A DNA stretch of 64,000 nucleotides from Thermatribacter sp048814795. Lineage in GTDB: Bacteria; Atribacterota; Atribacteria; Atribacterales; Thermatribacteraceae. How positions within the stretch are numbered: the stretch's first letter is position 1; each line of letters begins with the position of its first letter. A program made the translations under genes and the position numbers. The stretch lies in assembly GCA_048814795.1 (NCBI GenBank), contig CP184673.1, positions 682,001-746,000 on the forward strand, given 5' to 3'. The notes beneath the pieces are model-generated. The model was not told where the DNA came from. It searched no databases and worked only from the letters and a program-made list of their open reading frames with translations. Shown here in pieces: positions 26,281 to 34,885 of the stretch.

Positions 26281-26331
26281 TCCGGGGCAGGTCACTTTTT
26301 GAGATTTTGAGATGAGCGGAGCGGCCATTTC

Positions 26332-26361
26332 CCGTCTCTTAACTTTAGCGGAGGGAGACGG
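26332..26361 (+). other. Inverted repeat upstream of a broken small gene
   Basis: CCGTCTC (26332-26338) and GAGACGG (26355-26361) can form a 7-base stem with a 16-base loop that contains GGAGG. The structure would sequester the ribosome binding site of the ATG at 26365. No poly-U follows, so it is not a terminator. Confidence 0.3.
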
Positions 26362-26364
26362 AGA

Positions 26365-26521
26365 ATGAAAAAAGGAGGCTGGGAAAAGTGGCCAGGCTGG
26401 TAAGCATTCTTCTGGGCCTTTTGGCAATTGTTCTGGCAAGTGGTGCGGGCTTTACCTGGAGGTAGAGAAAGCAGCTAAGATTGTCAAATTTCTGGTGACC
26501 TGCTCCGGATGTGGGAAGTGA
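26365..26521 (+). pseudogene. Small single-helix membrane protein broken by two frameshifts (or sequence errors)
   Basis: Three short coding-looking pieces occur in successive frames: MKKGGWEK from ATG 26365, a hydrophobic helix (VARLVSILLGLLAIVLASG, from 26388) and a C-terminal piece LEVEKAAKIVKF ending CSGCGK with stop TGA at 26519-26521. One extra A in the AAAA run at 26384-26387 and one extra G in the GGG run near 26447-26449 would join them into one 52-residue protein with a single membrane segment and a C-x-x-C tail. A GGAG site precedes the ATG. Either the gene is decayed or the assembly has homopolymer errors. The next gene starts inside its end (26509). Confidence 0.5.
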
Positions 26522-27765
26522 ACGTGAAAAGGAATGTAGTACTCAATTTTTATATATGGACAGTAAGTTTAGCCGGGATTTTAGTTTGTGGAAGTGCGCT
26601 GCGAGATTTTGCTTTTTCCTTCGATGATGTGTTCTTCCTGCTTTTCTTTCTATCTCTCACTCTAATTGCTGAACTTTTGCCTGTGCCCCTTCCCAATCGA
26701 GCTGCGATATCGGTGAGCTTTGCCATTGTCTATGGAGTTATTCTTCTTTCTTCACCCCTCGTTGCGGCTCTGGTTGCTTTTGGGGGTGCTTTTTTGGGGA
26801 CTACTAAATTTGGGTTGCGCAAGGCTCTTTTTAACGGCTCGCAGTATGCGCTTTCAGCCTATTTTTCCGGTAGAGTCTTTGAGCTTTTTGGGGGATACGG
26901 TTTTGAGTGGACCAGCCCCCAGCCTTACCTGGCAGTAGTGTTTTCCGTTTTAACCTTTTTTGCAGTCAATGCCTTTCTGGTGATGGGAGCCATTTCTTTA
27001 AGCGAAGGAGTGTCTTTGCGCACTCTCTGGAAACAGGATATAAATGGCATTCTGGTTCAGTATTTTGCACTGTTTCCGCTTTCCGTACTTCTTTATCTGA
27101 TTCATTTAGCGGTTGGTTACGTAGGTATCTTTCTTTTCTTTTTTCCGCTTCTTGTAGCCCGCTATTCTTTCAAACTTTACGTGGAAACTAAAAAAACTCA
27201 TCTTGAACTTTTGCGGGCTCTCACTGCAGCCCTGGATGCTAAAGACCCTTATACTCAGGGTCATTCTCTACGGGTGGCTCAGCTGGCGCTGAAAATTGCC
27301 AGCAGGCTCAAGTTGCCTGAACGGCGTCTGGAGATACTGGAGTATGCCGCGCTCCTTCACGATGTGGGTAAAATTGGTATTAAAGACGCTATTTTATTGA
27401 AACCTCAAAAGCTCACCGCTTCAGAGTACGAGATTATTAAGACTCATCCCCTGGTTGGTTATGAGATTGTAGCCAACGTGGATTTTTTAAAAGAGGTTGC
27501 TGAAATAATACGTTCTCATCATGAACGCTGTGATGGAAGTGGCTATCCCGATGGCAAAAAGGCTGAGGAACTTTCTCTTGAAGCGAGAATCCTTGCCGTG
27601 GCTGATGCTTTTGATGCTCTTACTTCAAATCGTCCTTATCGACGGGCTTTTACGGTCTGTAAAGCGCTGCAGATTATGAGAAATGACGAACGGGGGCACT
27701 ACGACCAGGAAATCTTAAAAGTTCTGGAGACCATCGTAAAAGAAGAAGGGAAAGATGGGTTATGA
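26509..27765 (+). CDS. HD-GYP domain cyclic-di-GMP phosphodiesterase with membrane sensor domain
   Basis: A 418-residue protein. The N-terminal half (about 1-225) has six to eight membrane helices of the type found before HD-GYP domains. The C-terminal half has the HD metal ligands (AALLHDVGKIG), the HHERCDGSGYPDG segment that contains the GYP motif, and ARILAVADAFDALTS. HD-GYP proteins hydrolyse cyclic-di-GMP. ATG 26509 has no clear Shine-Dalgarno sequence and overlaps the broken small gene. GTGs at 26518 and 26524 are alternatives. The stop overlaps the DUF5317 start. Confidence 0.88.
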   Translation: MWEVNVKRNVVLNFYIWTVSLAGILVCGSALRDFAFSFDDVFFLLFFLSLTLIAELLPVPLPNRAAISVSFAIVYGVILLSSPLVAALVAFGGAFLGTTKFGLRKALFNGSQYALSAYFSGRVFELFGGYGFEWTSPQPYLAVVFSVLTFFAVNAFLVMGAISLSEGVSLRTLWKQDINGILVQYFALFPLSVLLYLIHLAVGYVGIFLFFFPLLVARYSFKLYVETKKTHLELLRALTAALDAKDPYTQGHSLRVAQLALKIASRLKLPERRLEILEYAALLHDVGKIGIKDAILLKPQKLTASEYEIIKTHPLVGYEIVANVDFLKEVAEIIRSHHERCDGSGYPDGKKAEELSLEARILAVADAFDALTSNRPYRRAFTVCKALQIMRNDERGHYDQEILKVLETIVKEEGKDGL

Positions 27766-28331
27766 TGCTTGTTGATTTTCTTTTGCTGGGTATTCTGGTG
27801 GGCTGGCTGGGGGGAGGCAGCCTGACCAGGCTCTCAGAAGCTCAAATCCCGGCCTTCTGGTTCATAATCCTGGGTTTTCTGATCCGCTTTTTGAGCTTCT
27901 GGATTCCCTTTTCCTGGTCGCGCTGGGTGGGAATAACCGGGATGTTTTTGGTCTTTGTTGCTTCTCTTTCGGGTTTCAGGGTGCGGGGGTTTAAGCTTAT
28001 CTCGCTGGGTGCTTTTTTGAACTGTCTGGTGATGCTTTTCAACCAGGGAAGGATGCCAGTCTGGACGGATATGGCTTTACGGCTTGAGCTTTTTTCTCTG
28101 GTAGAGCGCCTGCAGCAGGGAGCGTTTGCTGAGTATGTCGCCTTGAATGATTCAGGAAAGCTTTTTTTTCTGGGCGATGTCCTGCCTTATTTTTCTCTCT
28201 TGTTTAGAAAGTTTTTTGTGGTAAGTATTGGTGATTATCTGCTGGGGCTGGGTGTTCTGGTCTTTGTGGTGCATTTCATGAAGCATGGAGGTGCTGCCCT
28301 TGCCGGGGAAGAAGAGAAAACAGTGCGTTAA
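27762..28331 (+). CDS. DUF5317 family integral membrane protein
   Basis: A 189-residue membrane protein with about five helices. The N-terminal GWLGGGSLTRL and the central NCLVMLFNQGRMPVW match the DUF5317 pattern. Function is unknown. In clostridia-like genomes I recall it next to HD-GYP genes, as here, where it overlaps the HD-GYP stop by 4 bases. A shared role in membrane sensing is possible but unproven. Its 3' end overlaps galU by up to 47 bases. Confidence 0.7.
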   Translation: MMLVDFLLLGILVGWLGGGSLTRLSEAQIPAFWFIILGFLIRFLSFWIPFSWSRWVGITGMFLVFVASLSGFRVRGFKLISLGAFLNCLVMLFNQGRMPVWTDMALRLELFSLVERLQQGAFAEYVALNDSGKLFFLGDVLPYFSLLFRKFFVVSIGDYLLGLGVLVFVVHFMKHGGAALAGEEEKTVR

Positions 28332-29202
28332 AAAGGCGGTAATCCCGGTTGCTGGTCTGGGGACTCGTCTTTTACCAGCTACCAAAGCTCAACCTAAAGA
28401 AATGCTTCCCATAGTGGATAGGCCAGCAGTGCATTACGTGGTTGAAGAAGCTCTGCATTCGGGCATTGAAAGTTTACTTTTTGTGACCGGCAGAGGAAAG
28501 AGGGCGCTTGAAGATTATTTTGACTATGCAGTGGAGCTGGAACAGAAGCTTGCTGAAAAGGGGGATTGGGAGTCGCTGGAACTGGTACGGGAAGTGGCAG
28601 AGTGCGCAAGGATTTTTTATGTCCGTCAGAAGTTACCTCGGGGACTGGGGGATGCAGTACTTTGCGCAGAACACTTTGTAGGTGATCAGCCCTTTGCAGT
28701 CTTGCTTGCTGATGATATCATCAGTGCAGGTACGCCCTGCCTGGCTCAAATCATGCAGGTTTACGAGGAGAGGGGAGGAGCGGTAATCGCAGTTCGTGAA
28801 GTGCCGCCGGAAGAGGTCTCTTCCTGGGGAATAGTTGAGGTGGAAGAAGTGACTCCTCGAGTTTTTCGGGTGAAAAGTCTGGTTGAGAAACCTGATCCCG
28901 GGAGTGCTCCCTCCAATCTGGCCATTGTGGGGAGATATCTTCTTCCTCCTTCAATTTTTGAAATTTTGAAAACTACCCCTCCTGGTAAAGGAGGGGAGGT
29001 TCAATTGACGGATGCACTGGGAAGACTTCTTGAGAGGGAAGCAGTCTGGGCTTTACGTTTTGAGGGAAATCACTTTGAAGTGGGCACCAAGCTCGGTTAT
29101 CTTAAAGCCAATATTGCTTTTGCCTTGGAAAGGCAAGAACTGGCTTCGGATTTATACGCTTTTGTGAAGGAATTTTTGAACGATTTTCAAAGAGGAGGTT
29201 GA
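28285..29202 (+). CDS. galU: UTP-glucose-1-phosphate uridylyltransferase
   Basis: A 305-residue GalU. Near the N-terminus is the nucleotide-binding signature VIPVAGLGTRLLPATKAQPK, then VEKPDPG and the late NHFEVGTKLGYL. It makes UDP-glucose from UTP and glucose-1-phosphate for polysaccharide or glycolipid synthesis. The start is uncertain: ATG 28285 overlaps the membrane protein gene, and TTG 28300 lies 6 bases after GGAGGTG and may be the real start. Confidence 0.93.
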   Translation: MEVLPLPGKKRKQCVKKAVIPVAGLGTRLLPATKAQPKEMLPIVDRPAVHYVVEEALHSGIESLLFVTGRGKRALEDYFDYAVELEQKLAEKGDWESLELVREVAECARIFYVRQKLPRGLGDAVLCAEHFVGDQPFAVLLADDIISAGTPCLAQIMQVYEERGGAVIAVREVPPEEVSSWGIVEVEEVTPRVFRVKSLVEKPDPGSAPSNLAIVGRYLLPPSIFEILKTTPPGKGGEVQLTDALGRLLEREAVWALRFEGNHFEVGTKLGYLKANIAFALERQELASDLYAFVKEFLNDFQRGG

Positions 29203-29208
29203 TGAGGT

Positions 29209-30138
29209 ATGGCCTTTGAGAGGGTAAGCTATGCTGGATGGGAGCAGTGTGTACGTTTGAGCAACAACCAGATAGAACTGATAGCAACTCGGGAAGTTGG
29301 TCCCCGAATCATTCGTTTGGGATTTCGTGGCGAGAAAAATGTTTTTGGGGAAATAAAAGCTGACCTGGGCAAAAAGGGAGGAGAGGAATGGAGAATTTAC
29401 GGAGGGCATCGTCTCTGGCATGCTCCAGAAGCCAAGCCCCGTACCTACTACCCTGATAATCGGCCAGTAAATGTTTCGGGGGAGGAAAATTTGCTGGTTT
29501 TGATTCAGCCGGAGGAAGAAACTACCCGCCTTGAGAAAAGGATTATTCTGGAGATAGACGAGCAGGAGAACCACGTTAGAGTGACTCACCAGATATTTAA
29601 CCGTGGTTTATGGGAAATCGAGTTTGCAGCCTGGGCGCTCAGTGTGATGTGCCCTGGTGGTTTTGCTATTGTGCCTCAAGAACCTTTTGCTTCTCATCAG
29701 GAGTTACTCACCCCAGTGAGACCGGTAGTTCTTTGGGGCTATACTGATATGAGTGATCCTCGCTTCAGGTGGGGGCAGAAGTATGTTACTCTCAGGCAAG
29801 ACCCTCAGGCAACTTCTCCAAACAAGGCTGGATTTGGTAACACTCAAGGATGGGCGGCTTACTGGGTGGAAAATTTTGTTTTTTTGAAGCTTTTTTCTTA
29901 TCAGGAAGGAATGGTATACCCTGATTTTGGCTCCACGGTGGAGGTTTTTACCAATCAGGATTTTTTGGAGCTGGAAACCTTGAGCCCTCTCCGCAAAGTT
30001 TCTCCTGGAGAGGCAGTAGAACATGTGGAGCACTGGTTCCTTTTCAAGGTGGAAGAGCCTTTCCAGGACGAAGATTCTTTTATTGATGCAACTTTACTTC
30101 CCCTTGTGGATAGGGCCTGGAAAAAGGTCAGAGCTTAA
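29209..30138 (+). CDS. Galactose-mutarotase-like beta-sandwich protein
   Basis: A 309-residue soluble protein whose pattern (VGPRIIRLGFRGEKNVFGE, YGGHRLWHAPE, a late VEHWFLF) fits the aldose-1-epimerase/glycoside-hydrolase carbohydrate-binding beta-sandwich superfamily, similar to DUF4380-type proteins. No signal peptide. The reaction is unknown. Its position next to galU suggests a sugar or sugar-nucleotide ligand. A GAGGAGG site lies about 10 bases upstream. Confidence 0.6.
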   Translation: MAFERVSYAGWEQCVRLSNNQIELIATREVGPRIIRLGFRGEKNVFGEIKADLGKKGGEEWRIYGGHRLWHAPEAKPRTYYPDNRPVNVSGEENLLVLIQPEEETTRLEKRIILEIDEQENHVRVTHQIFNRGLWEIEFAAWALSVMCPGGFAIVPQEPFASHQELLTPVRPVVLWGYTDMSDPRFRWGQKYVTLRQDPQATSPNKAGFGNTQGWAAYWVENFVFLKLFSYQEGMVYPDFGSTVEVFTNQDFLELETLSPLRKVSPGEAVEHVEHWFLFKVEEPFQDEDSFIDATLLPLVDRAWKKVRA

Positions 30139-30168
30139 TGAAGAGTAGAGATACGGGGAGGTGTTATT

Positions 30169-31725
30169 TTGCAGATTTCTTTTTGGGGAGCAGCCCGGGA
30201 AGTTACTGGTTCCTGTTATCTCTTGGAGAGTGAAAAACAGCGTTTTTTGGTGGATTGCGGGATGTTTCAGGGCAGGGGTGAACACCGCAATGAACAGCCC
30301 CTGCCTTTTCCAGCTCAAAACCTGGATTTTGTTATTTTAACCCATGCTCACCTGGATCACTCAGGTAGAGTGCCCCTTCTGGTAAAGGAGGGTTTTCGGG
30401 GAAAAATCTACGCCACTGCTCCAACCATAGAGCTTTGTAAAATTCTGTGGCTGGATACGGTGAAGTTGATGCAGGAGGAGGCTGACCGTCTGAATCGCAA
30501 AAGGAAGCGTTCTGGACAGGAACCGATTACTCCTCTTTTTGGAGAAGAAGAAGTACGAGAAACACTTTCTCTGTGCGAGCCAGTTGGCTATGACCAGCTT
30601 GTGCGCCATGGCAACGTAGAGTTTGTTTTAAGGAATGCGGCTCATATCCTGGGTGCAGCGCTGGTGGAGCTGTGGTGCTCCGGAATCAAACTGGTTTTTT
30701 CTGGTGATCTGGGTCCGTTTGATAACGTGATAGAAGGTTCTCCTCCTGTGGTTGAAGAAGCTGATTACGTGATTGTGGAGTCCACCTATGGCAACCGTAT
30801 GCACCGATCTTTGGAAGACACCCGGTCTGAATTCAGGGAAGCCATTTTAAATGCTCAGCGAGAAGGAGGGAAAGTTCTAATACCTTCCTTTGTGGTGGAT
30901 AGAGCACAACGCATCATTTATGAATTATCTCTTCTGAAGGATGCCGGCCTTTTAAATCTTCCCTGTTATTTCGATAGCCCCATGGGTGAAAAAGCCACTC
31001 GGGTTTACGAGAAGTACCTCTCTTTGCTTTCTGGTGAAATTGAACGCTATGTTTTGCACAGCCGCAATCCTTTTCATCTTCCTGGGCTTAAGTATGTTAC
31101 CACTCCTGAAGATTCAAAGAGCATAAACGATCTTGAACAGGCTCTGGTGATTGCGGGAAGTGGCATGTGCAGTGGAGGGCGTATAGTACACCATCTCAAG
31201 CACGCTCTTTGGAAAGAAAATACCAGTTTAATTTTTGTTGGATACCAGGCCCAGGGCACTTTGGGAAGAAGAATCGTGGATGGCGCTAAGCTGGTCAGGA
31301 TTCTGGGTGAAGAAATTGCGGTTCGGGCAAAAGTTTACACTATAAATGGTTTTTCAGCACACGCTGACCAGAAAGATCTCTTGCGCTGGACAGGATATTT
31401 CAAGAATCAGCCCCTTTTTATAGTGGTTCATGGCGAGGAAAGTGTTGCCGAAAAATTTGCTCTTCTGCTACGCGGAAAAGGCAGGGAAGTCATGGTGCCT
31501 CGTTTTGGTGAGCGTTTTGACCTTGTAGTTAGAGAGACGGTGGGTGTTCCTTCGGAGAAGGCTGTTTCTGTGGTCCAGAATCTTCTGGAGAAGATTAAGG
31601 AAGAAGCCTCCCGGATTCAAGAAGAAGTTACCGATTTTGACGAAGATACAGAGGCACTCTTGCACTCTGCTTATCTTCTCTTGCGGGAAGCGGCACGCAG
31701 AAAGACCAAGCTCCTTAACCAATGA
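30169..31725 (+). CDS. Metallo-beta-lactamase/beta-CASP RNA-processing nuclease
   Basis: A 518-residue protein. The metallo-beta-lactamase domain has the zinc motif THAHLDHSG (about residue 57) and later His/Asp ligands (NAAHILG, SGDLG). The inserted beta-CASP domain and the C-terminal NGFSAHADQ mark the RNA-specificity type (YsxA/CPSF73-like exo/endonucleases). It probably processes or degrades RNA. A TTG start follows GGGGAGGTG. The 3' end overlaps the convergent uridine-kinase-like gene by 11 bases. The C-terminal 80 residues are helical and charged. Confidence 0.88.
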   Translation: MQISFWGAAREVTGSCYLLESEKQRFLVDCGMFQGRGEHRNEQPLPFPAQNLDFVILTHAHLDHSGRVPLLVKEGFRGKIYATAPTIELCKILWLDTVKLMQEEADRLNRKRKRSGQEPITPLFGEEEVRETLSLCEPVGYDQLVRHGNVEFVLRNAAHILGAALVELWCSGIKLVFSGDLGPFDNVIEGSPPVVEEADYVIVESTYGNRMHRSLEDTRSEFREAILNAQREGGKVLIPSFVVDRAQRIIYELSLLKDAGLLNLPCYFDSPMGEKATRVYEKYLSLLSGEIERYVLHSRNPFHLPGLKYVTTPEDSKSINDLEQALVIAGSGMCSGGRIVHHLKHALWKENTSLIFVGYQAQGTLGRRIVDGAKLVRILGEEIAVRAKVYTINGFSAHADQKDLLRWTGYFKNQPLFIVVHGEESVAEKFALLLRGKGREVMVPRFGERFDLVVRETVGVPSEKAVSVVQNLLEKIKEEASRIQEEVTDFDEDTEALLHSAYLLLREAARRKTKLLNQ

Positions 31726-33370
31726 ATTCTCGCAATATGGAATTGGAGGGCACCAGGGAGGGGCTGAGAGGTATAAAATGGTTGAGAAAACTGTACAGCC
31801 GGTGGGCTTCGATGTATTCTTCCTCTTCAGGAGTGATGCCCCGCAGTAGGCGTTCTGCAAAGGTTCGCAAAACGCTCATCTCGTATATAAGAGAGGAATT
31901 AAACATCAAGTCGGCATCTTCCTGGAAAGGGAAGATAAACTCTTCTTCTCCCCTGCGCACCGCGGGCCACATTTTGAACACTTCTTGAGCGGTACTGTTT
32001 CTGAACTGGTTGTCCCGAACCAGCCTTCTTACTAAGCGACAGTCGGTGGTGGAGATGCGGTTGTGGTCGTCGAGGTTAATCTGAGTTATGGCACTTATGT
32101 AAATTTTGAATTTCTGTTCTTCAGGTATTTCTTGACTGAGCAGGGGGTTCAGGGCATGTAGGCCCTCCACCACAATTATGCCTTCAGGTTCCAGTTTGGT
32201 TTTCTGCCCGGTTCGCTCCCGGGTTCCGGTTATAAAGTTGTAGCGGGGAATTTCCACTTCCTGGCCTTCAATCAGAGCTGCGATCTGGTTCTTAAAGAGC
32301 TCAAGGTCCAGAGCTTCGGGTCGCTCCCAGTCTGGGAGTTTCTGGCGCTTGAGTTCGTGGTGAGAGCGAAAATAATCGTCGAGAGATATGGTGATGGGAT
32401 TCCAGCCGTTGACCCGGAGCTGAGTGTATAACCTGCGAGCGAAAGTCGTTTTCCCGGAAGAAGAAGGACCAGCTATGAGGATCAGCTTGAGGGCCCCCCG
32501 GCGCTGGGTTATGAAGTCTGCAATCTGGGCTATTTTTTTCTCATGGAGCGCTTCAGATATGGAAACAATTTCTTTACCTTTTCCCTGCACTATGGCCTGG
32601 TTCAGCTCACCAACGTTTTCTATCTGGACTATTTCTGCCCACTGGGCTGATTCTTGAAAAATTTGAAAAAGCTTGGGCCGGAAAAGATAAGGAGGTAAGG
32701 TATCCAGACTGGAAGAGTTGGGTAATTGGATAATGAAACCAGGTGGTATCAGCACAAAGCCAAAAGTCTGCAGGTATCCGGTGGAGGGGCACAGGGGACC
32801 ATAGTAATAGTCCCGATAGTTATCGAGGCGGTAAGTGGGTACAGTTTCTATGCGCCAGTATTTAAAAAGTAGAGTGAGGTCTTCCCGTTTTTGAGCGCTG
32901 TAGGTTCGAAATGCCTGTTCCCAGCTCATTATTTCTTTATTAAAAGGGCGATTTTCAGATATTTTCTGGCGCATTTTTTGCTCAATCAATGCCATTTCTT
33001 GAGCGGTTAGTGTCTTGCTTTCTCTTTCTATTTTGCAAAAAAGCCCGTCTCCGATAGAATGCAGGACTTTCAGGCGAGCATCCGGAAAGGTTTCTTTGGT
33101 GGCCCATCCCAGAAGAAAGAGCAGGCTTCGGGTGTAAGTCCTTTTTCCCTCAGGGTGCTCAAAAAAGAAAAACTCTACTTTACACTCTTCCTTTTCGATT
33201 GTGGCGTGTAAATCGACCAGTTGTCCGTCGAGCTGGGCCGACATTATCTGGTAAAATGTTTCAGGATAAAGGTTTTTGGCGATCTCTAACAGGGTTGTTC
33301 CAGCAGGGAAGGTGAAATGTTGGTTTTGATTAACCACTAAAACTCGAGATTTCGGGAGTTCGTCCACCAT
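31715..33370 (-). CDS. TGS-domain uridine kinase-like nucleoside kinase
   Basis: A 551-residue fusion. Residues about 8-70 are a TGS domain. Residues about 75-215 resemble the second additional domain of threonyl-tRNA synthetase. From about 290 there is a phosphoribulokinase/uridine kinase domain with Walker A LIAGPSSSGKTTFA and ISLDDYF. The family phosphorylates nucleosides or is of unsettled substrate. It is transcribed divergently from a uridine-phosphorylase-like gene, which supports a pyrimidine nucleoside role. Confidence 0.85.
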   Translation of the reverse strand: MVDELPKSRVLVVNQNQHFTFPAGTTLLEIAKNLYPETFYQIMSAQLDGQLVDLHATIEKEECKVEFFFFEHPEGKRTYTRSLLFLLGWATKETFPDARLKVLHSIGDGLFCKIERESKTLTAQEMALIEQKMRQKISENRPFNKEIMSWEQAFRTYSAQKREDLTLLFKYWRIETVPTYRLDNYRDYYYGPLCPSTGYLQTFGFVLIPPGFIIQLPNSSSLDTLPPYLFRPKLFQIFQESAQWAEIVQIENVGELNQAIVQGKGKEIVSISEALHEKKIAQIADFITQRRGALKLILIAGPSSSGKTTFARRLYTQLRVNGWNPITISLDDYFRSHHELKRQKLPDWERPEALDLELFKNQIAALIEGQEVEIPRYNFITGTRERTGQKTKLEPEGIIVVEGLHALNPLLSQEIPEEQKFKIYISAITQINLDDHNRISTTDCRLVRRLVRDNQFRNSTAQEVFKMWPAVRRGEEEFIFPFQEDADLMFNSSLIYEMSVLRTFAERLLRGITPEEEEYIEAHRLYSFLNHFIPLSPSLVPSNSILREFIG

Positions 33371-33397
33371 TTCAGTTTTCCTTTCTTGGGGTTTGAA

Positions 33398-33411
33398 TTA
33401 TTTTAAAATAA
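33398..33411. promoter_or_regulatory. Palindrome between divergent uridine genes
   Basis: TTATTTTAAAATAA is a perfect 14-base palindrome in the 63-base gap between the kinase and phosphorylase genes. It contains a possible -10 (TAAAAT) on each strand. For the minus strand TTCACC lies 17 bases upstream of it. It could act as overlapping promoters or an operator serving both genes. Confidence 0.35.
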
Positions 33412-33433
33412 AAGCGATAGAGGGTGAAGTCCT

Positions 33434-34198
33434 TTGGGGAAAAAAGTATATCATCTTGCTCTTGAAAAAGGTGACCTGCAGGGAGCCAGGATTGCACTTA
33501 TCCCTGGTGATCCCTGGCGCTGTGATACCCTGGCATCAGTATTTAAGGTGCAAAAAGAGCTGGCCTTTCATCGTGAATTTAGAAGCTTTTGGGTTCAGGA
33601 TAAAGGAGAACCAGCACTGGTGGTTTCTTCGGGGATTGGAGGTTCTTCCCTGTCCATAGCCGTGGAAGAATTGGCCCAGCTGGGCATAAGGTTTTTTTTA
33701 CGCCTGGGTACCTGTGGAGGCATTCAGGAACATATCTTCCCCGGGGAGCTGATTGTCAGTGAGGGTGCAGTGCGTATGGATGGCGCTTCTTTACATTATG
33801 CACCTCTTGCCTATCCTGCCTGTGCCGATTGGGAGATGGTCAGGTTGCTTCGCGAGGCCTGCTTGCAGTTGGGTTACCGTTTTCACACAGGTATTACCTG
33901 TTCTTCAGCAACTTTCTATCCAGGGCAGGAGCGCTATGATACCTATTCCGGTTATGTTATTCGCGCTCTTCAGGGCAGCCTTGAAGAGTGGAAGCGCCTG
34001 GGCGTCTTGAATTACGAGATGGAAGTAGCCACTCTCTTTACCATGTGCAGAGTTCTGGGCTTACAGGCTGGAGCGATTTGCGGAGTTCTGGTCAACCGGA
34101 ATAGTTCCGAAGAAGTAGACCCTTCTTTGGTCAAGGAGGTTGAATTAAGGCTGGCTCTGGTGGGCAAAGAAGTGGTAAACTTGCTTTCCACTTTGTGA
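33434..34198 (+). CDS. udp: Uridine phosphorylase-like nucleoside phosphorylase
   Basis: A 254-residue enzyme of the PNP/UDP family I. The phosphate-binding N-terminal motif is LIPGDPWR, followed by the glycine-rich LRLGTCGGIQ and NYEMEVATLF with the ribose-binding Glu. It cleaves uridine or a related nucleoside with phosphate to base and ribose-1-phosphate. A TTG start follows GAGGGTGA. The nucleoside-kinase-like gene is divergent from it. Specificity for uridine rather than purines is inferred from overall resemblance. Confidence 0.85.
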   Translation: MGKKVYHLALEKGDLQGARIALIPGDPWRCDTLASVFKVQKELAFHREFRSFWVQDKGEPALVVSSGIGGSSLSIAVEELAQLGIRFFLRLGTCGGIQEHIFPGELIVSEGAVRMDGASLHYAPLAYPACADWEMVRLLREACLQLGYRFHTGITCSSATFYPGQERYDTYSGYVIRALQGSLEEWKRLGVLNYEMEVATLFTMCRVLGLQAGAICGVLVNRNSSEEVDPSLVKEVELRLALVGKEVVNLLSTL

Positions 34199-34218
34199 AA
34201 CTGGGCTGAGGAAGAAAA

Positions 34219-34878
34219 ATGCTTCTGAATGTTCTGGTTACTTTTCTATACGAGCGGAATATGCTTTTGTTTCTTCTGGTTTTTAGTCTGGTGCTGGGTG
34301 TTTTGCTGGGATTTTACTTTGCTAAAATACGGCGGTTGCTTTTTGCGTTGAGTACTTTTCTGGTCGTTTTCTTCGTGGTAGGTTATCTGGGGAACTGCTT
34401 TTTGGGGGTAAAAATAACTTTGGAGGGGATGCTGTCTAAGTGGTATACTCTGAGTCTTTTCCCCTGGCCGGTTTTGGCTTTACAATTTATTGTAGCTGTT
34501 GTCACGGGTCTTTTAGTGGCTTTGCGGCCTGGTTTTTACCATTTGGGACGTTTTTTTGCGGTGGTTTTTCTGTCCTCGCAGCTTGTGCATCTTCTTATCT
34601 GGTTGGGACACTGGGTGGACATTTTGAGGCCACTTGGGAGGGTGCCTTTTGAGTTCTTGCTATGGAGTATTTTATTGCTGGGAGTGTTGAGCCTGATCTG
34701 GAAGAGAATGGTGGTTCTTATAAGTAGTTTTCTGGCAAGTGCTCTGTTTGTGGTTGCTTATTTACTGGTTCTGGAAAAGGGAGGTTGGCTTGGCCTTTTC
34801 TGGGGAAGTACACCTTTTTTGGCCTTTCTTTTTCTCGGGTTAGCAGTTGTAATGTTTAGTGCTGAAGAAAGGGCGTGA
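34219..34878 (+). CDS. Integral membrane protein of unknown function
   Basis: A 219-residue protein that is almost entirely hydrophobic with about six or seven membrane helices and short basic loops (AKIRRL, WKRM). I do not recognise a family. A GAGGAAG site precedes the ATG. It sits 20 bases after the phosphorylase gene and just before hslO, so it is probably in the same transcript. Confidence 0.6.
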   Translation: MLLNVLVTFLYERNMLLFLLVFSLVLGVLLGFYFAKIRRLLFALSTFLVVFFVVGYLGNCFLGVKITLEGMLSKWYTLSLFPWPVLALQFIVAVVTGLLVALRPGFYHLGRFFAVVFLSSQLVHLLIWLGHWVDILRPLGRVPFEFLLWSILLLGVLSLIWKRMVVLISSFLASALFVVAYLLVLEKGGWLGLFWGSTPFLAFLFLGLAVVMFSAEERA

Positions 34879-34885
34879 GCAGTTT

